Of a DNA stretch of 16,615 bases, positions 1 through 6,396 are shown in pieces (positions within the stretch are counted from its first letter, which is position 1; each line of letters begins with the position of its first letter). A program made the position numbers and the translations under genes. The DNA lies in NCBI GenBank assembly GCA_016844285.1, contig JAENIS010000027.1, positions 1 through 16,615 on the forward strand, given 5' to 3'. The notes beneath the pieces are model-generated. The model saw only the letters and a program-made list of their open reading frames with translations. It searched no databases and had not been told where the DNA came from. This DNA comes from Dehalococcoidales bacterium. GTDB lineage: Bacteria > Chloroflexota > Dehalococcoidia > Dehalococcoidales > UBA2162.

Positions 1-393
1 GCCTATCTCCGGTTGCCCAAGTCCATCACCCTGACACTGCGAGATTCGGCCAGCTTGAAAGTGAAGCTTGGTGAGCTAGCTGACCCCGACCTTAGACCAA
101 GTGCGGTCTACCGGCTTCTTCACGGTTATACTGCGACGGCTATCACTGCTACTTCTTTAGCCACTGACTCGACAATGGCTCGACAGCATATCGAGCTCTT
201 TCTCAATAAGCTCCGCTACATCAAGCCAGTCCTGACGGGCAATGACCTGCTAAAACTGGGTATATCCTCTGGCCCCCGGATGAAAGAAATCCTCCAGCGT
301 CTTCACGAAGCGAGGCTTGATGGAGAGGTAACAACTAAACAGGGGGAGATGGAGTTGGTGAGGGGGTGGAGAACAATTTTCCCACCTGAGTAA
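1..393 (+). CDS. cca: CCA-adding tRNA nucleotidyltransferase, C-terminal part (5' end outside the window)
   Basis: Frame 1 is open from the first base and ends at a TAA at 391-393, giving about 130 C-terminal residues. The TTG at 13 is probably an internal Leu codon, not a start. The protein is mostly helical. Near its end it reads GNDLLKLGISSGPRMKEIL followed by LHEARLDGEV, the typical C-terminal signature of class II CCA-adding enzymes and poly(A)-polymerase-like nucleotidyltransferases (roughly G-x-DL-x-x-LG-x-x-x-GP-x-x-x-x-IL then LDGE). This part helps bind tRNA. The catalytic head, with its GxD and DxD motifs, would lie upstream and cannot be seen. The full enzyme adds or repairs the 3' CCA end of tRNAs in the cytoplasm. 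An HD-domain variant or a poly(A) polymerase I cannot be excluded from the tail alone. The family is fairly certain; the exact specificity is less so. Confidence 0.8.
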   Translation, partial: AYLRLPKSITLTLRDSASLKVKLGELADPDLRPSAVYRLLHGYTATAITATSLATDSTMARQHIELFLNKLRYIKPVLTGNDLLKLGISSGPRMKEILQRLHEARLDGEVTTKQGEMELVRGWRTIFPPE

Positions 394-400
394 TACGATT

Positions 401-428
401 TTGGCTATTACTATAACTTAATAGTCAA
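401..428 (+). terminator. Possible weak stem-loop after cca
   Basis: TTGGCTATTA (401-410) can pair with TAATAGTCAA (419-428) across an 8-base loop, 9 of 10 Watson-Crick with one G-T pair. It starts 7 bases after the cca stop. It is A/T-rich and lacks a following T run, so a terminator role is only a guess. Confidence 0.28.
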
Positions 429-429
429 T

Positions 430-722
430 CCTCTCACCCTTTATCCTTCTCCCCTTGCCAAGGGGAGAAGGAATATGTTTTTAAGAGAGGTGAAGCCTCT
501 CTTTGACTCTCCTTTTGAAGAGGGCGACGGATTTTGGAAAGGGATGGCTCCGCCCCTTTTGAACCCTCTTCAAATGCGCATCAGGGGACACAAGGGCAAG
601 AACACCCCTTTTCATCTCGTTCTAAACATCCTCATACGGGCGTTTAAGAGGGGCATCAGCCCCTCTTTTAAATTATCTCCCCCTCTCCTTGAGCAAGGAG
701 AGGGGGATAAAGGGGGTGAGGC
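430..722. repeat. MITE-like palindromic element with imperfect terminal inverted repeats (copy 1, longest)
   Basis: This element fills most of the 339-bp gap between cca and rbr. The left end (CTCACCCTTTATCC at 433-446, then a hairpin with arms 445-456 and 460-471) mirrors the right end (hairpin arms 679-691 and 694-706, then GGATAAAGGGGGTGAG at 705-720). The ends are therefore inverted repeats of about 40 bp. Two inner stem-loops are visible: AAGAGAGG...CCTCTCTT near 484-503, and AAGAGGGGC-ATCA-GCCCCTCTT at 646-667. The right half recurs at 8424-8556 and 10187-10263. It has no credible coding capacity; the open frame running through it reads across hairpins and into rbr antisense. The strong GC stem at 679-706 sits 27 bases beyond the rubrerythrin stop and may help end transcription from both sides, but it lacks a proper T tract. 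No transposase is visible in the window. Confidence 0.7.
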
Positions 723-732
723 TAAGACACCC

Positions 733-1236
733 TTATTCTATCCGCTTGAACTGGCTGCGGGGGCTGTTGCAAATGGAGCATCGTGCTGGAGCTTCGCCAC
801 TGACCGTATTGCCGCAGACCTGGCAAACAAAATAAGGCTCGTCTTTGAGCGGCTTAGCTGCCTCAAGGTTTTTTATCGCCTGCTGATACAGCTCGTGGTG
901 AATCTTTTCCACGGCGTTGGCATGAGTGAAGCTATGCTCTGCCTTGTTATTCTTCTCGGTTTTAGCCTGCTCGATGAAGCCGGGATACATGCTGGTGAAC
1001 TCGTAATGTTCGCCTGCCGCCGCTGCTTTTAGATTGTCCCCGGTTGAGCCAATCCCACCCATCGCTTCAAGATGATTCCGGGCATGCACCGTCTCCGCTT
1101 CCGCCGCCGCCCGGAATAGCCGGGCTATCGGCGGATGACCTTCCTTCTCCGCCTTATCGGCAAAGAAAAGGTAGCGGCGGTTAGCCTGACTTTCCCCGGC
1201 AAAGGCTGCCTTTAGATTTTCCTCTGTTTTGCTCAT
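733..1236 (-). CDS. rbr: Rubrerythrin
   Basis: The product has 167 residues. An N-terminal ferritin-like four-helix diiron domain (about 1-130) is followed by a C-terminal rubredoxin-like iron site (about 133-167). Probable diiron ligands are in AGESQANRRY (E15), EAETVHAR (E48, H51), GEHYEF (E76/E79) and EKIHHELY (E110, H113). The FeS4 site is CQVC (138-141) and CSIC (153-156). Rubrerythrins reduce hydrogen peroxide to water in the cytoplasm with electrons from rubredoxin or NAD(P)H, a normal oxidative-stress defence in anaerobes. A longer frame starts at 1257, but I chose the ATG at 1234-1236 because AAAGGAGGGA lies just upstream at normal spacing, inside that extension. It faces cca and has no operon partner here. 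The length is slightly short but normal for the family. Confidence 0.95.
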   Translation of the reverse strand: MSKTEENLKAAFAGESQANRRYLFFADKAEKEGHPPIARLFRAAAEAETVHARNHLEAMGGIGSTGDNLKAAAAGEHYEFTSMYPGFIEQAKTEKNNKAEHSFTHANAVEKIHHELYQQAIKNLEAAKPLKDEPYFVCQVCGNTVSGEAPARCSICNSPRSQFKRIE

Positions 1237-1266
1237 TTCGTCCCTCCTTTGCGACAACTTACCTGA

Positions 1267-1295
1267 ATTATAGGCGATTCATGCCTACTATTATA
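1267..1295 (-). promoter_or_regulatory. Candidate -10 elements for rubrerythrin
   Basis: Reading the minus strand, TATAAT occurs twice upstream of rbr, at 1295-1290 and 1272-1267. The nearer one would start transcription about 24 bases before the ATG. Neither has a good TTGACA-like -35 box at 16-18 bp, so only the -10 elements are supported. Confidence 0.3.
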
Positions 1296-1335
1296 CCCCA
1301 GCTAGCAACATTGTATATTTATCCCGCTCCATTAC

Positions 1336-1364
1336 TTGACGCTACCCCAAACAGGCATTATGCT
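1336..1364 (+). promoter_or_regulatory. Sigma-70-type promoter for the unrecognised gene at 1420
   Basis: TTGACG at 1336-1341 and TATGCT at 1359-1364 are separated by 17 bp. This gives five and four matches to the consensus hexamers. The expected transcript start near 1371 leaves a leader of about 50 bases. It also argues that the open frame beginning with TTG at 1336 is not the real gene start. Confidence 0.5.
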
Positions 1365-1419
1365 ATTTCATAGCTGGAGATTATACCCCCAACCGGGGAA
1401 CTTCGGCGGTGGAGGACAG

Positions 1420-2214
1420 ATGAGCAAATTCATCGACAAATTAAAACAGCTTTCACGGGTAGCACCCCAGCCTATTGGCTTTAGAACAACACAAACAGCC
1501 TCACTCAAGCCGAGAATACAGATGGTGGCTACTCTGGCTGAGGAGAACTCCGGCCTGGCCAGATCTCTGGCCGGGGCCGACGCCGGGCTGTTGCGACTCT
1601 CCAAGCTAACCTCGGGAGCCGGAACAATTACTGAAGTATCCAGAGCTATGCCCGATATTCCTTGGGGTCTCTGGGTGTGCGGGCAGAAACAAATCGTGCC
1701 GATGAGCAAAATTGGCGGTGACTTTGTCGTCTTCCCGGCAGCGACGACCCCGCTGAAGCTCTTTGAAAGCAGTGATGCCGGCAAAATACTGGAAATAGAG
1801 ACCTCACTCACTGAGGGTTTGCTGAGAACGGCCAACGAGCTACCTGTAGATGCGGTGCTGATTAGTCGCGAGGAGAGAAAGGACGATTTACTGACATGGC
1901 AAGACCTGATGCTCTTTCAGCGCCTGGCTGCTCTGGTGACCAAGCCTATCTTAGCTTCGGTGCCACCGAACGTGAGTGCTGCCGAGCTTCGGGCCTTATG
2001 GGAAACGGGGATTGATTGTATCGTCATCGAGGTTAGTGCTGAGCTACCGGCAAACCGATTAGCCGAGTTGCGTCAGCTAATCGACCAGACCGACTTTCCC
2101 TTACCCAGAAAGCGGGGGAAGTCCGCCGAACCACGGATACCTTATCTTGGCCGGGAGATGAGCAAGGTAACCAGCGAGGAAGAAGAGGGAGAAGAAGAGG
2201 AAGACGACGAGTAG
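1420..2214 (+). CDS. Unrecognised 264-residue protein, probable alpha/beta (TIM-barrel-like) fold, acidic tail
   Basis: I do not recognise this family. The ATG at 1420 is preceded by GGTGGAGG at 1408-1415, so the 28-residue upstream extension in the same frame is unlikely. The protein has no signal peptide or membrane segment. Short hydrophobic strands alternate with helices: GLWV, DFVVFPAA, KILEIE, VDAVLIS, KPILASV and DCIVIEV. The last three, spaced about 30 residues apart with an intervening LRALWETGI helix, recall half of a TIM barrel. The C-terminus turns basic (PLPRKRGK) and then ends in 17 residues that are nearly all Glu and Asp (EEEEGEEEEDDE), encoded by a purine-only run. No catalytic motif stands out. 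It has its own promoter and is followed after 89 bp by an acyl-CoA dehydrogenase on the same strand, but nothing ties the two functionally. It could be a lineage-specific cytosolic protein. Confidence 0.75.
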   Translation: MSKFIDKLKQLSRVAPQPIGFRTTQTASLKPRIQMVATLAEENSGLARSLAGADAGLLRLSKLTSGAGTITEVSRAMPDIPWGLWVCGQKQIVPMSKIGGDFVVFPAATTPLKLFESSDAGKILEIETSLTEGLLRTANELPVDAVLISREERKDDLLTWQDLMLFQRLAALVTKPILASVPPNVSAAELRALWETGIDCIVIEVSAELPANRLAELRQLIDQTDFPLPRKRGKSAEPRIPYLGREMSKVTSEEEEGEEEEDDE

Positions 2215-2303
2215 CCTCTCCATGAAGCCACTGACGGCATACCGGCTAACCTTGAGAGCGATTGTCAACCTAGATAGTGTTATGATGCCGAAGGAGATTG
2301 GTT

Positions 2304-3437
2304 ATGAACTTGGCTCTTTCTGAAGAACAGGAAATGCTGAAGAAATCCGCCCGTGATTTCCTCGCCGAGAAGTGCCCCAAAATGCTGGTGCGAGAGATGG
2401 AACAGGATGAGAAAGGCTACTCGGCCGAGCTATGGCGGGAGATGGCCGGATTGGGCTGGATGGGGCTGGTCTTCCCGGAAGAGTACGGCGGTAGCGGGAT
2501 GACCTTTCTCGATTTAGCCATGCTTCTGGAGGAGATGGGACGTGCTTGTCTCGTTGGCCCCTTCTTCCCCACGGTGATTCTGGGTGGTTTGCCTATCCTG
2601 GAGGCGGGTAATGAGGCGCAAAAAGGGAAATATTTACCGCCTATCGCCAGCGGCCAGGCCATCTTTACTCTCGCCTTGACTGAAACCAGTGCCCAATATG
2701 ATGCTGACTCAATCCGGGTTAAGGCCGTGGCCGATAAGGGTGACTACATTATCAGTGGTACCAAGCTATTCGTCCCTGACGCCCATGTTGCTGACTACAT
2801 ATTGTGTGTTGCCAGGACTGACCAGCAGGCACCAGCGGACAAGGGGATTACTATCTTCATCGTTGATGCCAGGAGTCAAGGCATAAGCAAGACGGTTCTA
2901 AAGACAATCTCCGGCGAAAAGCTCTGCGAGGTGGTGTTTGACCAGGTGAGAGTGCCGGAGGGGAATATCCTGGGCCAACTGGATGATGGCTGGAGTGTGG
3001 TGCAAAGGGCGTTGGAACGAGCGGCCGTGGCCAGGTGCTGTCACCTGCTCGGTGGCATGCAGCGGGTACTGGAGATGACCGTTGATTATGCCAGGGAGAG
3101 GCAGCAATTCGGACGCGCCATCGGTAGCTTTCAGGTGATACAGCACTACGGTGTGAACATGGCCACTGATATTGATGGCACCAGATTCAGCACTTACCAG
3201 GCTGCCTGGCAGCTAAGTCAGGGGCTTCATGGTGCCAGAGAGGTCGCTATCGCTAAAGCGTGGGCGGGCGAAGCCTTCGCCCGGGTGAGCACGCTGGCTC
3301 ACCAGATTCATGGTGCTATTGGTTGTACTATCGACCATGACCTGCAGTTCTACACCAGGCAGGGGAAGGCGGCTGAGCTTAGCTTCGGCAATGGTGATTT
3401 CCATCGGGAAATCATCGCTCAGCAGATGGGGCTATAG
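2304..3437 (+). CDS. Acyl-CoA dehydrogenase family flavoprotein
   Basis: The product has 377 residues and normal family architecture: an N-terminal helical domain (1-120), a middle beta domain containing the TLALTETSAQYDA flavin/substrate loop (about 122-134), and a C-terminal helical domain with the signature YARERQQFGRAIGSFQVIQH (262-281) and QIHGAIG (334-340). FAD enzymes of this family make an alpha,beta double bond in acyl-CoA thioesters and pass electrons to ETF. The catalytic Glu found as YEGT in medium-chain enzymes is absent; the aligned stretch reads LSFGNGD (359-365). A Glu at 238 in LERAAVA aligns by eye with the alternative base of isovaleryl-CoA and long-chain dehydrogenases. 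FadE28/29-like steroid enzymes share the FGD-x-x-HRE style ending. The ATG at 2304 has AAGGAG at 2291-2296, better than the TTG two codons earlier. Substrate is unknown. No ETF gene is nearby. Confidence 0.9.
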   Translation: MNLALSEEQEMLKKSARDFLAEKCPKMLVREMEQDEKGYSAELWREMAGLGWMGLVFPEEYGGSGMTFLDLAMLLEEMGRACLVGPFFPTVILGGLPILEAGNEAQKGKYLPPIASGQAIFTLALTETSAQYDADSIRVKAVADKGDYIISGTKLFVPDAHVADYILCVARTDQQAPADKGITIFIVDARSQGISKTVLKTISGEKLCEVVFDQVRVPEGNILGQLDDGWSVVQRALERAAVARCCHLLGGMQRVLEMTVDYARERQQFGRAIGSFQVIQHYGVNMATDIDGTRFSTYQAAWQLSQGLHGAREVAIAKAWAGEAFARVSTLAHQIHGAIGCTIDHDLQFYTRQGKAAELSFGNGDFHREIIAQQMGL

Positions 3438-3549
3438 TCCGGCCGCAGGTTTAGCCAGAGCTTTGAATCGTTGGTTAACCTCACACCCCGCAGTTTACAT
3501 CTCTTTTACTAACTAAGTGTCTTATAACAGTCTTTATACGTTCAATAAC

Positions 3550-3619
3550 TGTCATTCTGGCGAAGGCCAGAATCCAGGTACCGCCTGCCCCCTGGATTCC
3601 AGCCTACGCTGGAATGACA
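3550..3619. repeat. 70-bp palindromic intergenic repeat made of two small hairpins (GTCATTC type)
   Basis: TGTCATTC (3550-3557) and GAATGACA (3612-3619) form the outer ends. The two 29-base arms match as inverted repeats at 24 of 29 positions with a 12-base centre. Each arm also folds alone: ATTCTGGC-GAAG-GCCAGAAT on the left and ATTCCAGC-CTAC-GCTGGAAT on the right. This resembles the widespread bacterial 'GTCATTCC...GGAATCCAG' repeat. It sits in the 376-bp gap between the convergent acyl-CoA dehydrogenase and ispH genes. I see nothing recognisable in 3438-3549 or 3620-3682. Confidence 0.7.
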
Positions 3620-3682
3620 TGCTTCTATTTGAATAGCATCACCCCTTGTTCTGAGTCCATTCTATAATGGGATTATTAGTAA

Positions 3683-3741
3683 CCCCCCTTCCCATCGGGG
3701 AAGGGGGTCAGGGGGTTCACCCAGAAGGTTCACCCAGAAGG
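3683..3741. repeat. GC hairpin plus 13-bp tandem repeat downstream of ispH
   Basis: CCCCCTTCCC (3684-3693) pairs perfectly with GGGAAGGGGG (3698-3707) across ATCG. The following TCAGGGGGTTCACC resembles the tail of the MITE-like family, so this may be a short derivative. TTCACCCAGAAGG is then repeated head to tail at 3716-3728 and 3729-3741. The hairpin lies beyond the ispH stop (- strand) and could act as its terminator, although only a mixed T/A stretch follows. Confidence 0.55.
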
Positions 3742-3813
3742 GGATGGGCATTCGGCTGAAGCTTGCCGGTGAGGCAGAGCATTCCCCTATTTTCATGAAA
3801 CAGCAATAGCCTC

Positions 3814-4689
3814 CTATTTATCCGGCGTGATAATAGGTTTAGCCAGAGCTTCCAGCCTGGCCAGTACCTCGTTGATTGTCTCCTCGGCAGTGGAAGCACC
3901 ACTGGTGACACCGATATGCTGACAGCCCTCGAGCCAGGAGGGTTGAATCGCCTCGGCGGTTTCAACCAGATATGTTTTGGTCGCGGTGGCACATAGCTCG
4001 GCCAGATGGTTGGTGTTAGCGCTGGTACGGCTGCCGATAATGAGCATCAACTCCACTTTCCGGGCCAGTTCGAGGGCGGCCTGCTGGCGTATTCTGATAT
4101 CGTGGCAGATGGTATCGATGAGGCGCAACTCGCTATCCTTCACGGAGGCAAGGTCGATAAGTTTTTTGACGAAATCGGTGAAGCGAACTGGTATCTCGGT
4201 GGTCTGGGCGAGAATACCCACCCGGCGCGGTAATGGCCCAAGAGTAGCGATGGGGTTTTCATCTCGTGTCGCTACCCCCTTATCATCAGCCCAACCCAGA
4301 ATGCCCTTGACTTCAGGGTGGTTGGCATCTCCGTAGATAACAACGAAGAAACCAGCTTTGGCTAGCCGGCTGGCGGCAAGCTGGGCGCGCTGAACAAAGG
4401 GGCAGGTAGTATCGATTACCTCACGATGCCGTGCCCGAATCCTATCCCCGAGCCACGGGCTTACCCCATGAGTGGCAATCGCTACCCGGTCACCCCTCAC
4501 CTCTTCCAGGCTATCGGCGACGGTAATACCAATCGAGGCCAGTCTTTTCAGCACTTGCTGGTTATGCACCACCGGCCCCAGTGTTTCAATCTGGCCACGC
4601 TCACGGGCGGCCTGCTCCAGAATCGTGATGGCTCGTCTCACTCCGAAGCAGAACCCGATGCCGGCCGCTTTCTCAATTACCAGTGTCAC
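3814..4689 (-). CDS. ispH: 4-hydroxy-3-methylbut-2-enyl diphosphate reductase (IspH/LytB)
   Basis: The product has 291 residues, the full length of a compact IspH. It is the last enzyme of the MEP isoprenoid pathway: it reductively dehydroxylates HMBPP to IPP and DMAPP with a [4Fe-4S] cluster in the cytosol. The three cluster cysteines are C14 (GFCFGVRRA), C96 (DTTCPFV) and C195 (DTICHD). Substrate-binding residues are H42 (GPVVHN), H74 (THGV), H124 and E126 (NHPEVKG), and the GSRTSANTNHL (219-229) and TSGAST (262-267) blocks. The start is a GTG overlapping the plsC stop as GTGA, with AAGGA just upstream, which suggests translational coupling. Nothing is missing. The MEP route is the expected bacterial pathway. 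Confidence 0.96.
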   Translation of the reverse strand: MTLVIEKAAGIGFCFGVRRAITILEQAARERGQIETLGPVVHNQQVLKRLASIGITVADSLEEVRGDRVAIATHGVSPWLGDRIRARHREVIDTTCPFVQRAQLAASRLAKAGFFVVIYGDANHPEVKGILGWADDKGVATRDENPIATLGPLPRRVGILAQTTEIPVRFTDFVKKLIDLASVKDSELRLIDTICHDIRIRQQAALELARKVELMLIIGSRTSANTNHLAELCATATKTYLVETAEAIQPSWLEGCQHIGVTSGASTAEETINEVLARLEALAKPIITPDK

Positions 4690-5327
4690 GTTTTCCTTAC
4701 CGGGGTACTGCCGCGATATTCGCTGGGGAGCAACTCGGCAATACGCTCCATTATCAATTCGGTGCGCGCCGCTAGCTCTGCTTTAGTCAGTTTACCCGAG
4801 GCCGGAGGGAGATGTAACGGAGAACCAATATTAACCGTTATCCGCGGGCGGCATAACCTCCAGGCCAGGCGACTAATCCTTTCCGTGCCACTGATGCCTA
4901 CCGGCAGAACGGTGGCACCGCTATGTGAGGCAATCAGAGCTGAGCCAGGGAAAGCATGGCCTAGCTGGCCGGTGCGGCTCCTGGTTCCTTCCGGGAACAT
5001 CGCCAACACTTGACCGTCGGTTAGCCATTGAATTGCCCGGCGCAGGGCCTCTCTATCTGCCTTTCCCCGTCGTAATGGAATCGAGGCGTAAAGGCGCATC
5101 AGGCTGCTCACCAGCGGATAGCGAAAGAGATTCACTTTGGCCATGAATACCAGCCTGCGCTCAAAGCTAATGCCCAGAAGCGGCACGTCAGCCAGACTCA
5201 GGTGGTTAGCTACCACCAGTAGCGGGCCATCGCTGGGGACATTCTCCCTGCCGTTCACCTGACAGCGAGTCAGCAGGCGAAATAGCATCTTTATGATTGC
5301 TCGACCAGCGCGATAATACCAAGGCAC
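4686..5327 (-). CDS. plsC: 1-acyl-sn-glycerol-3-phosphate acyltransferase (PlsC-like)
   Basis: The product has 213 residues. It transfers an acyl group to lysophosphatidic acid, giving phosphatidic acid at the cytoplasmic face of the membrane. The acyltransferase block I motif is NHLSLAD (41-47, an H-x4-D pair) and block III is FPEGTRSRTG (111-120). Further blocks are ASIPLRRGK (81-89) and TVLPVGISGTERI. A weakly hydrophobic N-terminus (about residues 8-20) may touch the membrane. The start is GTG at 5325-5327 with a moderate G-rich ribosome site (AGGGGTGGG). The gene heads a two-gene unit with ispH, overlapping it by 4 bp, so phospholipid and isoprenoid synthesis are co-transcribed. Substrate could be another lysophospholipid; the family assignment is secure. 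Confidence 0.92.
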   Translation of the reverse strand: MPWYYRAGRAIIKMLFRLLTRCQVNGRENVPSDGPLLVVANHLSLADVPLLGISFERRLVFMAKVNLFRYPLVSSLMRLYASIPLRRGKADREALRRAIQWLTDGQVLAMFPEGTRSRTGQLGHAFPGSALIASHSGATVLPVGISGTERISRLAWRLCRPRITVNIGSPLHLPPASGKLTKAELAARTELIMERIAELLPSEYRGSTPVRKT

Positions 5328-5365
5328 TATCCCACCCCTGACGAGGAGAAGACTAACAGTTTGAA

Positions 5366-5394
5366 ATTATAGCTTATCGTGATGATAAAGGCAA
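5366..5394 (-). promoter_or_regulatory. Sigma-70-type promoter for plsC-ispH
   Basis: On the minus strand, TTGCCT (5394-5389) and a perfect TATAAT (5371-5366) are 17 bp apart. Transcription would begin near 5359, about 32 bases before the plsC GTG. The rest of the 196-bp gap to the divergent glutaredoxin gene shows no other clear signal. Confidence 0.55.
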
Positions 5395-5523
5395 AATGAT
5401 GCCGGGGATTGCCTCTATCGGAGCCGTTGTCGATTATCTTCGGGCTAATCTTTGGCTAATTTCCAGCGTCGGTTTCTCTTTCGCCGTTACTTATAGTAAT
5501 ATTGATATTAGGAGGTGTTGTCT

Positions 5524-5802
5524 ATGGCTATTCAGCATGTTCCGGGTAGGAAGGCCGGCTCCATTATGCTTTATGCCCTCAGCACCTGTGTCTGGTGTAA
5601 AAAGACCAAGGCGGTTCTGGACAGTCTAGGTGTGGAATACTCCTATGCCTATGTTGACCTCTTGCCCGATAAAGAAAAAGAAGAAGTCCTGGACATTATC
5701 AGGAAATGGAACCCCGCCTGCAACTTTCCGACGATGGTTATCAATAACCGGAAGTGCATCGTTGGCTTTCGGGAGGATGAAATCAGGGAGGCACTAAGAT
5801 GA
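5524..5802 (+). CDS. Glutaredoxin-like small dithiol protein (CVWC)
   Basis: The product has 92 residues with a thioredoxin fold: a beta strand (IMLYAL), the redox motif CVWC (22-25), a helix, a cis-proline loop NFPTMVI (P69) and a C-terminal strand/helix ([14 protein letters not shown]). It resembles NrdH or glutaredoxin-like proteins rather than classical thioredoxin. Two additional cysteines (C66, C78) are unusual. The start ATG at 5524 has GGAGGT at 5511-5516; the GTG at 5515 in the same frame overlaps that ribosome site and is rejected. Its stop overlaps the next gene (ATGA at 5799-5802), so the two are almost certainly co-translated. I infer that it is the disulfide substrate or partner of the FTR-like enzyme encoded next, replacing the NADPH/glutathione route. 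Confidence 0.88.
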   Translation: MAIQHVPGRKAGSIMLYALSTCVWCKKTKAVLDSLGVEYSYAYVDLLPDKEKEEVLDIIRKWNPACNFPTMVINNRKCIVGFREDEIREALR

Positions 5803-6311
5803 ACGGTCAGACGGACATCTCCCCGGCAGACGTTGACCGGTTATACAACCGACTGAAGACAGAAGCTGAAGCAAGCGGCTACCATCTCAATCCGGATGTT
5901 GAGTTTACCAAAGAGCTTGTCTATGGTTTGTTGGTCAACGAACGCCGGTACGGCTATCAGGCTTGTCCTTGTCGCCTGGCTTCAGGTAAGAAAGAAGGCG
6001 ACCTCGACATCATCTGCCCCTGTGACTATCGAGACGCTGATATTGGTGATTACGGTAACTGCTATTGTGGCCTGTACGTATCGCAAGCAGTGCTGGAGGG
6101 CAAGCAAAAAGTCCGGGCCATTCCGGAACGCCGTCTGCAGGAGGCTCAGAGAACCGCAACAAAAGGTAAGACCCCGCCAGGCAGTATGGCATCCTTACCT
6201 TTGCCGGTCTGGAGATGCCGAGTCTGCGGGTATCTGTGCGCCCGAAATGGCCCGCCGGAGGTTTGCCCGATATGCAAAGCTAAAAGAGACCGATTTGAGC
6301 GGTTTCTTTAG
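5799..6311 (+). CDS. Ferredoxin-thioredoxin reductase catalytic chain fused to a rubredoxin-like domain
   Basis: The product has 170 residues. Residues 9-115 form the FTR catalytic (beta) chain with its CPC (56-58), CPC (73-75) and CYC (88-90) motifs. By analogy with the cyanobacterial enzyme, C56, C73, C75 and C88 would hold the [4Fe-4S] cluster and C58/C90 would be the active disulfide. Spacers are 14 and 12 residues, against 16 and 8 in plastid FTR. After a Pro/Gly-rich linker (about 118-137) comes a rubredoxin-like FeS4 site, CRVC (140-143) and CPIC (156-159). No variable FTR subunit is seen. FTR enzymes take electrons one at a time from a low-potential donor and reduce a thioredoxin-type disulfide. 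The fused rubredoxin is probably the built-in entry point for electrons, and the upstream glutaredoxin the output. Similar FTR-rubredoxin fusions occur in anaerobic archaea and bacteria. Confidence 0.9.
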   Translation: MNGQTDISPADVDRLYNRLKTEAEASGYHLNPDVEFTKELVYGLLVNERRYGYQACPCRLASGKKEGDLDIICPCDYRDADIGDYGNCYCGLYVSQAVLEGKQKVRAIPERRLQEAQRTATKGKTPPGSMASLPLPVWRCRVCGYLCARNGPPEVCPICKAKRDRFERFL

Positions 6312-6346
6312 CGAGGAAGGGTGGATAAGCAGTTCTTTGATGAAAC

Positions 6347-6376
6347 TTGTCGTTTTCTTCGCCAAACTGCTAATAT
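6347..6376 (+). promoter_or_regulatory. Weak candidate promoter for lacD-pfkB
   Basis: TTGTCG (6347-6352) and TAATAT (6371-6376) are 18 bp apart, with four matches each to the consensus hexamers. A transcript from here would have a leader of only about 14 bases. The gap after the FTR gene is 85 bp, so read-through from the upstream pair is equally possible. Confidence 0.3.
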
Positions 6377-6396
6377 CACGGTAGAAAGAGGTTATG

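Noticed and set aside
475..1032. Plus-strand open frame of 185 codons
   Set aside because: It runs through the palindromic element and then antisense to rubrerythrin; the protein has no family features and the minus-strand gene is certain.
3447..3851. AGGTTTAGCCAGAGCTT occurs at 3447-3463 and again at 3835-3851 inside the 3' end of ispH
   Set aside because: An exact 17-base match is slightly surprising in a window this size, but similarity does not extend to either side. It may be chance or a tiny duplicated remnant; no function can be argued.
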